From contig JALOMZ010000050.1 in assembly GCA_025455205.1 (NCBI GenBank), forward strand, positions 1-8,745: a DNA stretch of 8,745 bases, read 5' to 3'. Positions 1 through 7,816 of the stretch are shown here, piece by piece; within the stretch, counting starts at the first letter, position 1; the number at the start of each line of letters is the position of its first letter. The notes beneath the pieces are model-generated. The model saw nothing but the letters and a program-made list of their open reading frames with translations. It had not been told where the DNA came from and did no database searches. The DNA comes from Chitinophagaceae bacterium (lineage in GTDB: Bacteria; Bacteroidota; Bacteroidia; Chitinophagales; Chitinophagaceae). The position numbers and the translations under genes were made by a program.

Positions 1-2495
1 GCAATCAGGTTGGCCATCAGCCGGAAGGCGCCTGGCACGCCGGCGGGTAACTGCCGGAAAAATACCAGGCCTGTATACACGAAATTGCCTTTTCCATAAG
101 GGGCAATGGCCAGGCTGCCGGCTTCCTCCTTTTCGCCGGGATCGGCAAAGGCAATGGGCAGCTGCCATTTGCCGGCTTCCATTCCATCAGCATGGTAAAT
201 GCTGCGCTCTTGCACCCAGCCTTCAAAGTCTTTGGCCGTTAATTTGTTGGGATGGTTCAGGGCGGGATGGCCGGGCAACAGGAAGTTCACTTTGGCATTT
301 TCATCGGTAATGCGGGTGCGGCTGATGGCGATGGGATAGGGCGCCATCTTTCCTTTCAGCTGGCTGATGAAATTGCTGGTATTGTATTGCACAATCAGGT
401 TGCCTCCCTCCTTCACATACTGCATCAGGTCATCATAACGGCCCGCCAGGTAGTCATGCACATTGTAAGCCCTCACACCGGTCACTACCGCATCAAATTG
501 TTTCAGGTTGGCCGCGGTCATGTCTGATTCCTTTAATTCCTTCACCTCGTACCCCATTTGCACCAGCATGGCCGAAACTTTGTCTCCGGCACCGGGCAGG
601 TACCCTATTTTCTTACCGGCCGTTTTCAGGTCAATATGCAGCACTTTGATCTGGTCGCGGTAATGCCAGGTTTGGGTGGGAATATGATCGTATGCTATGC
701 TCCTGCGGGCATTGGAGAATTCAGCATCGCCATATTTTCCGCCCGGTTTAAAGGAAATATCGATCAGGTCTGTTTCTACGGCCGTTCCCTTCAGGTAATT
801 GGGTATGCGCTGGGTGATGCTGTACAAATCGCCGCCGTTCCATTGGATGGTTCCTTTTTGCATTGCCTGTTTCAGTTTGCCCGACTGGCTGGCTATGCGC
901 ACCACCGGGCTTTCTGCCAAAGCCGCCGTGGTTCCGGTGATATTGACCTGGATGGTGGCAGAATCGGCCTGGTCTTTGCGGAACAGCAGTACCCCGGGCG
1001 CATTGAACAGCAGGAAGCGATTGGTGATGTAGGCTGGCTGATACTGCTCGGCCTTCACCGGATCAACATAGCGGTATTGGATGGGCTGCCGGAGATTGAT
1101 GAAAATGGAATCCACCACCATGGAAACAGATACTGCCAGGGGCGGATTCTCTGCCAGCCCTATCAATTGCTGATCGGCCACCTGGTAAAGGCCGTTTGCC
1201 TGCGCTTCCCGCAGCCAATAAGGTTGCGTTTCCATTACGCCCCAGCCAAACTGGGTTTTCAGTATGGTATTGAACATGCGGTTCGGCTGCAATAGCCTTT
1301 GGGGACTCAGGCCCGAGTTGCCGGCCATGAGTCCATTCAGTACCACCGTGGCGTTACTCCGGTTCACGATGTTTACCGCTATGTTCACCGTATCGTTGGT
1401 GATGATCTCCGGCTTCTGCACGGTTGCTTCCACATAAATGCCGGCGCATTTCAGTACCAGGTCCTGCAGTGCTTCCAGTTTCACGTCGCGCCACACCGAT
1501 GCCTCCATCGACTGCACGGCCGTGATCACTTTCTTCAGCATGGGCAGGCTGGCCGCCGGGTTTGCATGGTTGAAAGTCCGGATCAGTTCATCCACCAGGG
1601 GGCCTACCTGGCGGCCACCGGGCAGTCTTTCCCAGGTCACATCCACCCCATCGAGCAGATCATTCACCGGGCGGTCACCTTTGATGGTATTGAAGAATTC
1701 GCGGGCACTGCCCCGCTGGCGGCTCACGCCAAAACCCTGGCTCTTATGCTGGCTGCGACTTTCGCCGGCCAGTTCGCCCATGCTGGTACCCAGCAAGGGC
1801 GAATAATCGCCCACTTCCACTGAAAACTGCGTACTGTCGATGGTGTTGGCTCCTGCGCCAAAACTGAAGGTATTCCACAGTACCCTTTTCACCTGCCAGG
1901 GCTTCAGGCCATACTTCAAATGCTCGGGAAAGCGGTTGGGATCGGCTGCGGCCTCAAACACTTCGCGGGCAATGATGCCGGAGGCGCTGTGATGACCATG
2001 GCCGGCCCGGCTGTCTTCCGGAAAGCGGGCCACCACCACATCGGGCTGGAATTTGCGTACGATCCATACCGCATCGTTCAGCACCTTTTCGTGGTCCCAC
2101 TTGGTAAAGGTCTCCTGTGGCGACTTGCTGAAGCCAAAATCAAAGGCCGAGGTGAAGAATTGTTCCCCGCCATCAATGCGGCGGGCGGCCAGCAATTCCT
2201 GCGTGCGGATGAGGCCCAGCTCCACCCCTTGTTCATCGCCGATCAGGTTTTGTCCCCCATCGCCCCGGGTGAGGCTCAGGTAACCCGTGCGATATTGCTT
2301 GTGGTTCGACAGCCAGGCAATCAGGCGGGTGTTCTCATCATCCGGATGGGCAGCCACATATAACACACTCCCCAGCACCCTGAGTTTCTGAAGCTCATGC
2401 AGGATTTCTGAGGAGGTATGGGTATGGGGTATCTGGGCATACAGGCCCAGGCTAAAAAAGCATAGTAATTTGTAAATCAACAGCTTGTGTCTCAT
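1..2495 (-). CDS. PIG-L (LmbE-like) family deacetylase, secreted, C-terminus cut by window edge
   Basis: The frame is open from ATG at 2495 to the left edge, 831 complete codons, so the protein lacks only its C-terminal end here; relatives of this secreted form are about this long. Residues 1-20 are a signal peptide (basic MRHK, hydrophobic core, end at LYAQ). The N-terminal catalytic domain shows the zinc motif AHPDDEN at 49-55, a TRGDGG loop near 77, RTQELLAARR, and the second metal motif GHGHHSASG at 165-173 (H169 the likely third ligand). Family knowledge: these are zinc enzymes that remove acetyl groups from N-acetylglucosamine-type substrates. The substrate here cannot be read from sequence. 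A middle region of about 320-600 looks like beta-sandwich filler, and about 610-800 looks like a class I amidotransferase/ThuA-like alpha/beta domain (DAVVTGVRAYN, EGGNLIVQYN) without an obvious catalytic triad. It is transcribed alone, divergently from the small lipoprotein. It probably acts in the periplasm or outside the cell. Confidence 0.93.
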   Translation of the reverse strand, partial: MRHKLLIYKLLCFFSLGLYAQIPHTHTSSEILHELQKLRVLGSVLYVAAHPDDENTRLIAWLSNHKQYRTGYLSLTRGDGGQNLIGDEQGVELGLIRTQELLAARRIDGGEQFFTSAFDFGFSKSPQETFTKWDHEKVLNDAVWIVRKFQPDVVVARFPEDSRAGHGHHSASGIIAREVFEAAADPNRFPEHLKYGLKPWQVKRVLWNTFSFGAGANTIDSTQFSVEVGDYSPLLGTSMGELAGESRSQHKSQGFGVSRQRGSAREFFNTIKGDRPVNDLLDGVDVTWERLPGGRQVGPLVDELIRTFNHANPAASLPMLKKVITAVQSMEASVWRDVKLEALQDLVLKCAGIYVEATVQKPEIITNDTVNIAVNIVNRSNATVVLNGLMAGNSGLSPQRLLQPNRMFNTILKTQFGWGVMETQPYWLREAQANGLYQVADQQLIGLAENPPLAVSVSMVVDSIFINLRQPIQYRYVDPVKAEQYQPAYITNRFLLFNAPGVLLFRKDQADSATIQVNITGTTAALAESPVVRIASQSGKLKQAMQKGTIQWNGGDLYSITQRIPNYLKGTAVETDLIDISFKPGGKYGDAEFSNARRSIAYDHIPTQTWHYRDQIKVLHIDLKTAGKKIGYLPGAGDKVSAMLVQMGYEVKELKESDMTAANLKQFDAVVTGVRAYNVHDYLAGRYDDLMQYVKEGGNLIVQYNTSNFISQLKGKMAPYPIAISRTRITDENAKVNFLLPGHPALNHPNKLTAKDFEGWVQERSIYHADGMEAGKWQLPIAFADPGEKEEAGSLAIAPYGKGNFVYTGLVFFRQLPAGVPGAFRLMANLI

Positions 2496-2531
2496 TCAAG
2501 AATGGCTTTAGCAAAGAGTCAGTTCAATGCA

Positions 2532-2561
2532 TTTGAATACCGGACAAAAAAAGGTATTTTG
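2532..2561 (+). promoter_or_regulatory. candidate Bacteroidota promoter for the small lipoprotein
   Basis: On the plus strand, TTTG (2532-2535) is followed after 19 bases by TATTTTG (2555-2561). This resembles the -33/-7 pair TTTG and TAnnTTTG but has one base fewer between TA and the final G. Transcription would start near 2568, leaving a leader of about 70 bases before the ATG at 2638. The site overlaps the minus-strand candidate, so the two genes could compete for polymerase. Tentative. Confidence 0.27.
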
Positions 2562-2579
2562 GCAGGTCTTAACCGCAAA
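2549..2579 (-). promoter_or_regulatory. candidate Bacteroidota promoter for the PIG-L deacetylase
   Basis: Read on the minus strand, TTTG (2579-2576) is followed after 19 bases by TACCTTTT (2556-2549). This is close to the Bacteroidota consensus of a TTG/TTTG -33 box and a TAnnTTTG -7 box, with one mismatch in the last base. The resulting leader would be about 45 bases. The match is short, so the call is tentative. Confidence 0.3.
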
Positions 2580-2637
2580 TCTGGCATGATCATTGTTCTT
2601 AAAAAAATATATCAATTCCCTAAACCTTTTTGATGAC

Positions 2638-2772
2638 ATGAGACGATCAAAACGTTTTATACTGGCTGTGCTGGTCCTGGCCTTTTTCCTGGGTTCCTGT
2701 TCTCATGGCATCAGCATTTATGATGCCGCCAATGGTGGCAAGGCCAAATGTGGCAGAAACCATTTGAAATAA
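2638..2772 (+). CDS. small 44-residue lipoprotein, function unknown
   Basis: This short frame runs from ATG at 2638 to TAA at 2770-2772. Residues 1-20 form a type II signal peptide: basic MRRSKR, hydrophobic ILAVLVLAFFLG, and lipobox LGSC with the acylated cysteine at 21. The mature peptide would be only 24 residues, including a Y-DAANGG segment, one further cysteine at 38 (KCGR) and a basic end NHLK. I cannot name a characterised family. From memory, similar tiny Bacteroidota lipoproteins with a YxAAxG...KCG pattern exist, but I could not check this. Support for a real gene comes from the textbook lipoprotein signal, a strong hairpin terminator starting 28 bases after the stop, and its position as the only plus-strand gene between two minus-strand genes. 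No Shine-Dalgarno sequence is visible, which is normal in this phylum. It is probably membrane-anchored; its role is unknown. Confidence 0.72.
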   Translation: MRRSKRFILAVLVLAFFLGSCSHGISIYDAANGGKAKCGRNHLK

Positions 2773-2800
2773 CACCCCACATCACATCACAACACTTTAC

Positions 2801-2833
2801 AAAAAAGCGACCCTCAAGAGGGTCGCTTTTTTT
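2801..2833. terminator. bidirectional intrinsic terminator
   Basis: The stem GCGACCCT (2807-2814) pairs with AGGGTCGC (2819-2826) around a CAAG loop. It is flanked by six A (2801-2806) and seven T (2827-2833). Read on the plus strand it ends the small lipoprotein transcript; read on the minus strand it ends the M14 carboxypeptidase transcript, whose stop is at 2849. The two genes converge on it. Confidence 0.92.
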
Positions 2834-2848
2834 GCACTGAAACATCAC

Positions 2849-5359
2849 TCACAATCGGAAATTGTTGCCCTGGTTCACCAGGAACAGCGCATTGGCCATC
2901 ATCAGTTTTCCACTTTCCCAGAAACTGCGGAACAATACATCGTCAGCCATGAAGACCACCGTGCCGCGTCCCATGGGTATTTCCCCAAACAAAACGCCGT
3001 CCTGCAGCCTGGCTTTGGCCCGAACCCCGGTGAATCCAGACACCTGGCTTTCCTTCTTGATAACGCCTACGTTCCATCCGTCCTTGAGGAATTCGTACAC
3101 CATATCATCGCTTTTGAGGGTGAAATATTGTTTCTTATAACCAAATCCCAGCGGATGGGAATTATCCATTTCCACGCGGAAAATGCTGCCGGGATTGTTG
3201 TCCTTCAGGCTTTCCTTTTCCCGGTCTTCGAATTTCTTCAGCAGGTCATACTCGCCGCCCTTGGGTTCTTCTGATTTCTTAAACGTCAGCCCCCAATCGG
3301 CCCTGGCCAATTGGGCAGCAGCATTCTCCATCACAATGAGTTTTCCGCCCTGCTGTACCCAGGTACGGAGCGGACCTTCCTTTTCAAAGAGGGCCCGGTA
3401 GTTGGATCCGTCCGGAAGTACCACCACGTCATAACGGTTCCACCTTACACCGGCCAGTTCCCGCACATTGACCATGGTAACCGGGTATTTCAGTTCACGG
3501 TCGAAATAGTGCCAGAGTTCACCGGCTCCCAGGCTGCTGGTGCCTTCTCCCGTGGCCATTAGGATGCGCGGGGCATGGATGGTTTTCACATCCGGGCTGC
3601 CGAAATCTGCCCCTTTATCCATAAAGCCTGTTTTCACAGTGATCATATCCACCCCATGTTCTGCAGCCAGTTTGGTAAGCTGCTGATGATACCCTGCTAC
3701 GCCATTATTGGAGGTTTTGATGAATATGAGGGTGCCGGCCGGATAAGACACGCCATTCACCTCAAAGGGCTTTTCGCTCATGCGGGGCTTGATGCCCGCT
3801 TTCAGGCAGGCTGCCAGGAAGCCGGCTTCCTGCATGCTCTGCCATTTCACCACATAGCCGTAGTCGTTCTCATTGTAAACGCGTGCCGGCAATGGTACGG
3901 CATTGGCTGGGGCCGAGGCAACAGATTCCTTTACGGCGAAGGCCTGCAAGCCAAAGGCATAGGGAATGCTCCAGGCTGTGATATCATAGGTAGCACTGTC
4001 TGACAATTTAGACATGGGTTCAAATAGCACTTTGGCGAGGGCGCCTTTCACCTGGGTGGTAGATACCACCAGGTCGCCCTTCTCCAGGCTGAAATTTTCT
4101 TCCTTGCCGGACGTGTAGTTAAAGCCGCGTGCAGAACCGCCCTGTGCATAGGCATATTCAATGCCATTCTTTTGCAACAAAGTCATCAAGCGCTTCAGTT
4201 TGGAGCCTGCATCCGCTGCTTTGATCACAAAGGATTTGTATTCGCCCACGCCGTTTTTGCGGGCTTCCGCAAAGAATTGCTGGAAGTTCTTTACCAGATC
4301 TGTGGCATGCTGTGAAGCCATTTCCACGGTGCTGATGCCGGTGGTGTGGTGATGTATGGCACGATCGGTTAGCGTTAAGGTGTCGCCATCTTCGTTGATG
4401 ATGCCCAGGCCGCCGCGGCTGTGGCCGCCTTGCTCGTAGGTCATGCCAATGCCGCCATTGTAGGTGGGCCAGGTATCGCCATAGCTGGGATAAAAGAGGT
4501 CGAACCTTTCACGGGTGAAGTAGAGCCATCCATTGGCATCGAAGTAGCGGGCATGGTTGCGGCCAATGCGGGTCTGGAAGTCGCGCTGCCAGGGCGTGAT
4601 CACCTCGTGAAAGGGTTCGGCGGCGGGTGCAAAATAGTAGGGTTCATTGTAGCCCTGTTCGTGGAAGTCTACATGGATATGCGGCATCCACTGGTTGTAT
4701 TTCACCAGGCGCTGCTGGGTTTCCACCTGTGTTTGCCAGGCCCAGTCGCGGTTGAGGTCAAAATTATAATGGTTGCTCCTGCCACCTGGCCAGGGTTCAG
4801 CATGCTCGCGCGCTGCGGGATCGGGATTCATGATATCGCCCGCTACGGAATTGAACCAGTTCACATACCTGTCGCGTCCGTCGGGGTTGATACAGGGATC
4901 CAGTATCACCACCGTATTCTTCAGCCATTCCTGGCCTTTGGGATCGGTGAGCAGGAAATGCGCCGTCTTCATCACGGCTTCACTGCTGCTGGCCTCGTTG
5001 CCATGCACATTGTAGCTCATCCACACAATGGCCGGTGCGGCAGCATTACCGCCACCGCCCATCAGCCCGGTCAGCTTGAGGTTGTTCTGGCGGATATTGT
5101 CCAGGTTGGCCAGGTTCTCGGCACTGGCCACAAAAGCCAGCATCAGGGGGCGTCCTTCATTGGTGGTGCCATAATATTCCAGCTTCATCCGGTTGGGCGC
5201 CGCCTTGGCCAGGGCTTCGAAATAGCCCACAATTTTGTGGTGGGGTGTAAACCGCTGCCCGATTTCATAGCCCAGGAATGACCGTGGGCTGGGTACATTT
5301 TGTGCAAAGAGATGCAGGGCTGCAAAGCAGGCAGCCACCAGCAATGATGTTCTTTTCAT
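2849..5359 (-). CDS. M14-family zinc carboxypeptidase, secreted, with C-terminal amidotransferase-like domain
   Basis: This complete 836-residue protein starts at ATG 5359 and ends at TGA 2849. Residues 1-19 are a signal peptide with a cleavage-like LFA-Q end. The catalytic domain spans about 30-350 and has the M14 landmarks: zinc ligands H119 and E122 in HGNEASS, INPDGRDRY (157-165), FDLNRDW (200-206), third ligand H233 in DFHEQG, and a general-base candidate E309 in TYEQGG. Family knowledge: M14 enzymes are metallo-exopeptidases that remove C-terminal residues from peptides, some acting on peptidoglycan. The substrate here is not evident. About 590-710 looks like a class I amidotransferase-like alpha/beta domain (RILMATGEG, YDVVVLPDGSNY, GGKLIVMENAA), probably non-catalytic or ligand-binding. 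The gene is a single transcription unit, bounded upstream by the terminator at 5420-5454 and downstream by the one at 2801-2833. No convincing promoter is visible in 5360-5419. The product is probably periplasmic or secreted. Confidence 0.95.
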   Translation of the reverse strand: MKRTSLLVAACFAALHLFAQNVPSPRSFLGYEIGQRFTPHHKIVGYFEALAKAAPNRMKLEYYGTTNEGRPLMLAFVASAENLANLDNIRQNNLKLTGLMGGGGNAAAPAIVWMSYNVHGNEASSSEAVMKTAHFLLTDPKGQEWLKNTVVILDPCINPDGRDRYVNWFNSVAGDIMNPDPAAREHAEPWPGGRSNHYNFDLNRDWAWQTQVETQQRLVKYNQWMPHIHVDFHEQGYNEPYYFAPAAEPFHEVITPWQRDFQTRIGRNHARYFDANGWLYFTRERFDLFYPSYGDTWPTYNGGIGMTYEQGGHSRGGLGIINEDGDTLTLTDRAIHHHTTGISTVEMASQHATDLVKNFQQFFAEARKNGVGEYKSFVIKAADAGSKLKRLMTLLQKNGIEYAYAQGGSARGFNYTSGKEENFSLEKGDLVVSTTQVKGALAKVLFEPMSKLSDSATYDITAWSIPYAFGLQAFAVKESVASAPANAVPLPARVYNENDYGYVVKWQSMQEAGFLAACLKAGIKPRMSEKPFEVNGVSYPAGTLIFIKTSNNGVAGYHQQLTKLAAEHGVDMITVKTGFMDKGADFGSPDVKTIHAPRILMATGEGTSSLGAGELWHYFDRELKYPVTMVNVRELAGVRWNRYDVVVLPDGSNYRALFEKEGPLRTWVQQGGKLIVMENAAAQLARADWGLTFKKSEEPKGGEYDLLKKFEDREKESLKDNNPGSIFRVEMDNSHPLGFGYKKQYFTLKSDDMVYEFLKDGWNVGVIKKESQVSGFTGVRAKARLQDGVLFGEIPMGRGTVVFMADDVLFRSFWESGKLMMANALFLVNQGNNFRL

Positions 5360-5419
5360 GGGTCAATGTTAAGGTATTCCGGTAAATATTATCCCGCTGT
5401 CAGCCATTGGCAGGTTACA

Positions 5420-5454
5420 ATAAACAAAACAGCCAGCCCCAAATCCGGGCTGGC
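5420..5454 (-). terminator. intrinsic terminator of the polysaccharide operon
   Basis: On the minus strand GCCAGCCC (5454-5447) pairs with GGGCTGGC (5439-5432) across a 7-base loop, followed by the T-rich tail TGTTTTGTTTAT (5431-5420). It lies 28 bases beyond the glycosyltransferase stop at 5482, so it closes that operon and separates it from the carboxypeptidase gene. The rest of the 5360-5481 gap shows nothing else I can identify. Confidence 0.85.
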
Positions 5455-5481
5455 CGCTTCGCCATTATTTCTATGCTGCAT

Positions 5482-6741
5482 TCAGCTCACCTTGCTCTGG
5501 TCCTCGCCGGCATGAAACAGGCCGCCGGTAATGGGGCGCAAATGGGGCTTATAAAAAAGGGATACAGTTTCCTTGCGGCTGTACATGTCTGCCAGCTGTT
5601 GCCAGATCTGGGTTTGGCTGTAATGCTGCATCACTATATCGCGGGTCTTGGATGCTGCGGCCTTCAATGACAGGGGATGCTGCAGCAGGTCTTCCATGCG
5701 CTCTTGCAGGCCCGATGTATCGCCGGCTTCCACCAGCCAGCCGTTTACCCCATGCTGCACAATTTCATTGCATCCATTAATGTTAGACACGATGGCCGGA
5801 AGCTTCATGGCACCTGCCTGCAGCGGTACATTGGGAAACCCTTCCCGGTAGCTGGGGAAGAGCAGCAGGTTGCTCATTTTGAAGAATGGCCGCACATCGG
5901 AATGATAACCAAGTGCTTTGATCCTCGGATGCTGGCGAATCGCTTCCCATGTTTCAGCGGGCAGCGGATCGAGGTGTTCTTCCGTGGGCCCTACGAGCAG
6001 CAGCCAAATGTCGGGGTGCACCCTGGCCAGCTGTTCAAATGCAGCCACGATCTCACGCACCCCCTTGTCCTTTACGAGGCGGCCCACAAAAAGGAATACA
6101 AAACCATTCGTTGGTATGCCCGCCTGCAGGCGCAATTCTTCGCTGCTGGCAGCAATGGATTCGGCCTGAAAATGCAGGGTGTCTATTCCGTTGCTGCTGC
6201 CTTTACCCAGCACATACAGCTTGCGGCGGCTGCAGAGTTTGGTGTCTACCATATAGGCCGCCATTTTATGGGAATTGGCGAGCACCTGGTGGGCACAAAC
6301 GTTGGTGATGGTTTCGGTAAAACGGAGTATCAACCGCCTGAGGCCTTTGGCGGTCATGATGGGCAAGCCACCCACCGTATGTATGCGTTTGGGCACGCGG
6401 CAGATCCACCCTGCTATCATGCCCAGCAATCCTGCTTTGGGTGTTTGGGTATGGATGATATCCGGTTTCTCCCGCAGAAACAGGCGCACCAGGAGATAAA
6501 GGCAATACAGGTCGCGCAGCGGGGTGATCTTCCGACTGAAGGGAATGACGATATGCGGCACACTTTCATTGTGGCGAACGGCATCCAGCTCCGGGCCGTC
6601 GGCCGACACCAGCACCACCTGGTAGCCCAGTCCTGCAAAATAAGCGGCCTGCCCCTTGATGAGGTGTTTCAGTGAAATGGGTACTGTAACAATTCTCAGG
6701 AGCTTTTTCCCGGTCTGAGGTTGCAGTTTTTGAAGGGGCAT
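5482..6741 (-). CDS. GT4-family glycosyltransferase (CapM/PglA-like)
   Basis: This is a 419-residue GT-B-fold glycosyltransferase. The N-terminal acceptor half contains IVTVPISLKHLIKGQ (17-31), PDIIHTQTPKAGLLG (93-107) and RIHTVGGLP (119-127), the pattern of the CapM/PglA-like GT4 group. The donor half has FVGRLVKDKG (218-227) and the nucleotide-sugar motif SYREGFPN (297-304). Family knowledge: such enzymes are retaining transferases that move a sugar from a nucleotide donor onto a lipid-linked intermediate at the cytoplasmic face of the inner membrane, during capsule, O-antigen or exopolysaccharide synthesis. Exact sugars cannot be read here. In the EX7E motif the first Glu is E300, but the second position is Q308. 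The last 30 or so residues (from about 390) extend past the fold. ATG 6741 is the only start available near the conserved N-terminus. The gene follows the polysaccharide deacetylase after 54 bases, without a terminator between, so the two are probably co-transcribed. Confidence 0.92.
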   Translation of the reverse strand: MPLQKLQPQTGKKLLRIVTVPISLKHLIKGQAAYFAGLGYQVVLVSADGPELDAVRHNESVPHIVIPFSRKITPLRDLYCLYLLVRLFLREKPDIIHTQTPKAGLLGMIAGWICRVPKRIHTVGGLPIMTAKGLRRLILRFTETITNVCAHQVLANSHKMAAYMVDTKLCSRRKLYVLGKGSSNGIDTLHFQAESIAASSEELRLQAGIPTNGFVFLFVGRLVKDKGVREIVAAFEQLARVHPDIWLLLVGPTEEHLDPLPAETWEAIRQHPRIKALGYHSDVRPFFKMSNLLLFPSYREGFPNVPLQAGAMKLPAIVSNINGCNEIVQHGVNGWLVEAGDTSGLQERMEDLLQHPLSLKAAASKTRDIVMQHYSQTQIWQQLADMYSRKETVSLFYKPHLRPITGGLFHAGEDQSKVS

Positions 6742-6795
6742 TATCCGCTTGGTAAGTTGTGCGCTTTGCGCAGGGTTTCAGGTATGGGGTTGTAA

Positions 6796-7809
6796 CTAAT
6801 GGGCAGATCCTTTATCACGCTGGCTTTCAATACTGCACAAGTTAGCAACTTCGGCCATTGTAAAACTCTCCATCCCAAAGCGTTGCTGCAAAATGTGGAA
6901 ATGTTGAAGAATACCTTCCAGTTCCTGCAGGGATTCCTGCGGGTGGAATCCAAAATTCTCAGGATGCCACCACAGGTGATAGCATTGGCCATTCCTGGCG
7001 GCATATTCCATCTCCCGCCGGATGCGATGCAGGCGAATATTGTTCATCCACGGCAAGGCCGGATCATATTGACGCAGTAAGCGGCTGGCGGGGATGCACA
7101 ACAGATTGCCGCCCTGGTGCCATTGCATGCTTTCCAACGGATAGGCACTTTTTGCTCCCATGGGAATGAATACATCACCCGTTCGGAAAATCCGGCGCAT
7201 GATGGAAGTGTCTTCGTTGCCGATGCTGGTCCAGAACCAGTTAGCCGGGTTGGTGCGCACGGCGGTGATCCCATGGCGGGCACACACATCAAGGTAGGCA
7301 GGCGCGTACTGGTTGCGGGGGAATACCAGTGAGGTTACAGGACGTCCCGTTTTCCGGATGGCCAGTTCCTGTACCCGTTGCAGGTCGGCCGAAAAGGCTT
7401 CGGGATCCTGACCGGCCTCCAGGCAATAGTAATGCGAAAAAGTGTGGGTGGCCAGTTCCTGACCCGGGCAATCAATGATCGCTTTTACCAGGTCGGGCGC
7501 AAAGTGGGCAGCAGCTGCTGCTCCGCGCAGCCCGTTCATTTCGGCATAATGAAAAGAGGAATAACGCGTATTGGTGTAGGCAGGGACCTTTTCAGGCACC
7601 AGCGACTGCCACTCCGCTTCATTCTCCACCATCAGGCTGCCTACTACCGCCCAGGTGGCTTTCACCCCATAGCGGTCAAACAGCTTCAGCATGGCGGGCA
7701 CCACCCATTCCATCTGCCGGTAGCATTGCATCCTGGCTTCCCGGTCGCGCTTGTCAAACACGCCCCAGTGGAGTTCGAAATCGAGGGATATGATGAAGAG
7801 GGAAGACAC
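6796..7809 (-). CDS. polysaccharide deacetylase (CE4/NodB-like)
   Basis: This is a 337-residue protein with no signal peptide, so it is predicted to be cytoplasmic. CE4 landmarks: SLDFELHWG (8-16; D10 in the place of the catalytic/metal aspartate), the metal motif HTFSH (122-126), VFPRNQ (162-167) as the conserved arginine motif, and WWHPENFG (280-287) with H282 as the probable catalytic histidine. Family knowledge: CE4 enzymes remove N- or O-acetyl groups from polysaccharides in a metal-dependent reaction. Next to a GT4 transferase the likely substrate is a surface-polysaccharide intermediate, by inference. The start is GTG at 7809: an in-frame TAA directly precedes it, and the conserved SLDFE motif begins only eight residues in, so no other start is possible. 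It is the first intact gene of the operon as it stands; the material upstream appears to be broken. Confidence 0.92.
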   Translation of the reverse strand: MSSLFIISLDFELHWGVFDKRDREARMQCYRQMEWVVPAMLKLFDRYGVKATWAVVGSLMVENEAEWQSLVPEKVPAYTNTRYSSFHYAEMNGLRGAAAAAHFAPDLVKAIIDCPGQELATHTFSHYYCLEAGQDPEAFSADLQRVQELAIRKTGRPVTSLVFPRNQYAPAYLDVCARHGITAVRTNPANWFWTSIGNEDTSIMRRIFRTGDVFIPMGAKSAYPLESMQWHQGGNLLCIPASRLLRQYDPALPWMNNIRLHRIRREMEYAARNGQCYHLWWHPENFGFHPQESLQELEGILQHFHILQQRFGMESFTMAEVANLCSIESQRDKGSAH

Positions 7810-7816
7810 TTATGTA

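Noticed and set aside
558..1295. Plus-strand open frame of 245 codons, and further plus frames at 1299-1823 and 1920-2363
   Set aside because: All are antisense to the PIG-L deacetylase, whose frame is unbroken from 2495 to the left edge with motifs in the right order.
2600..2612. A-rich run upstream of the small lipoprotein, considered as an UP element or promoter -7 box
   Set aside because: No TAnnTTTG-like box sits at a suitable distance from the TTG at 2593-2595; a plain A/T run is weak evidence.
4421..5281. Plus-strand open frame of 286 codons opposite the M14 carboxypeptidase
   Set aside because: It lies wholly antisense to a gene with complete catalytic motifs, has no recognisable domain, and is the kind of open frame that GC-rich codon bias creates.
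5352..5431. Search for a promoter of the M14 carboxypeptidase
   Set aside because: TAACATTG just before the ATG resembles a -7 box, but no TTG lies about 19-21 bases upstream, and the start site would leave almost no leader.
5677..6675. Plus-strand open frame of 332 codons opposite the GT4 glycosyltransferase
   Set aside because: Antisense to a clear glycosyltransferase; its translation shows no motif and an odd composition rich in His, Gln and Cys.
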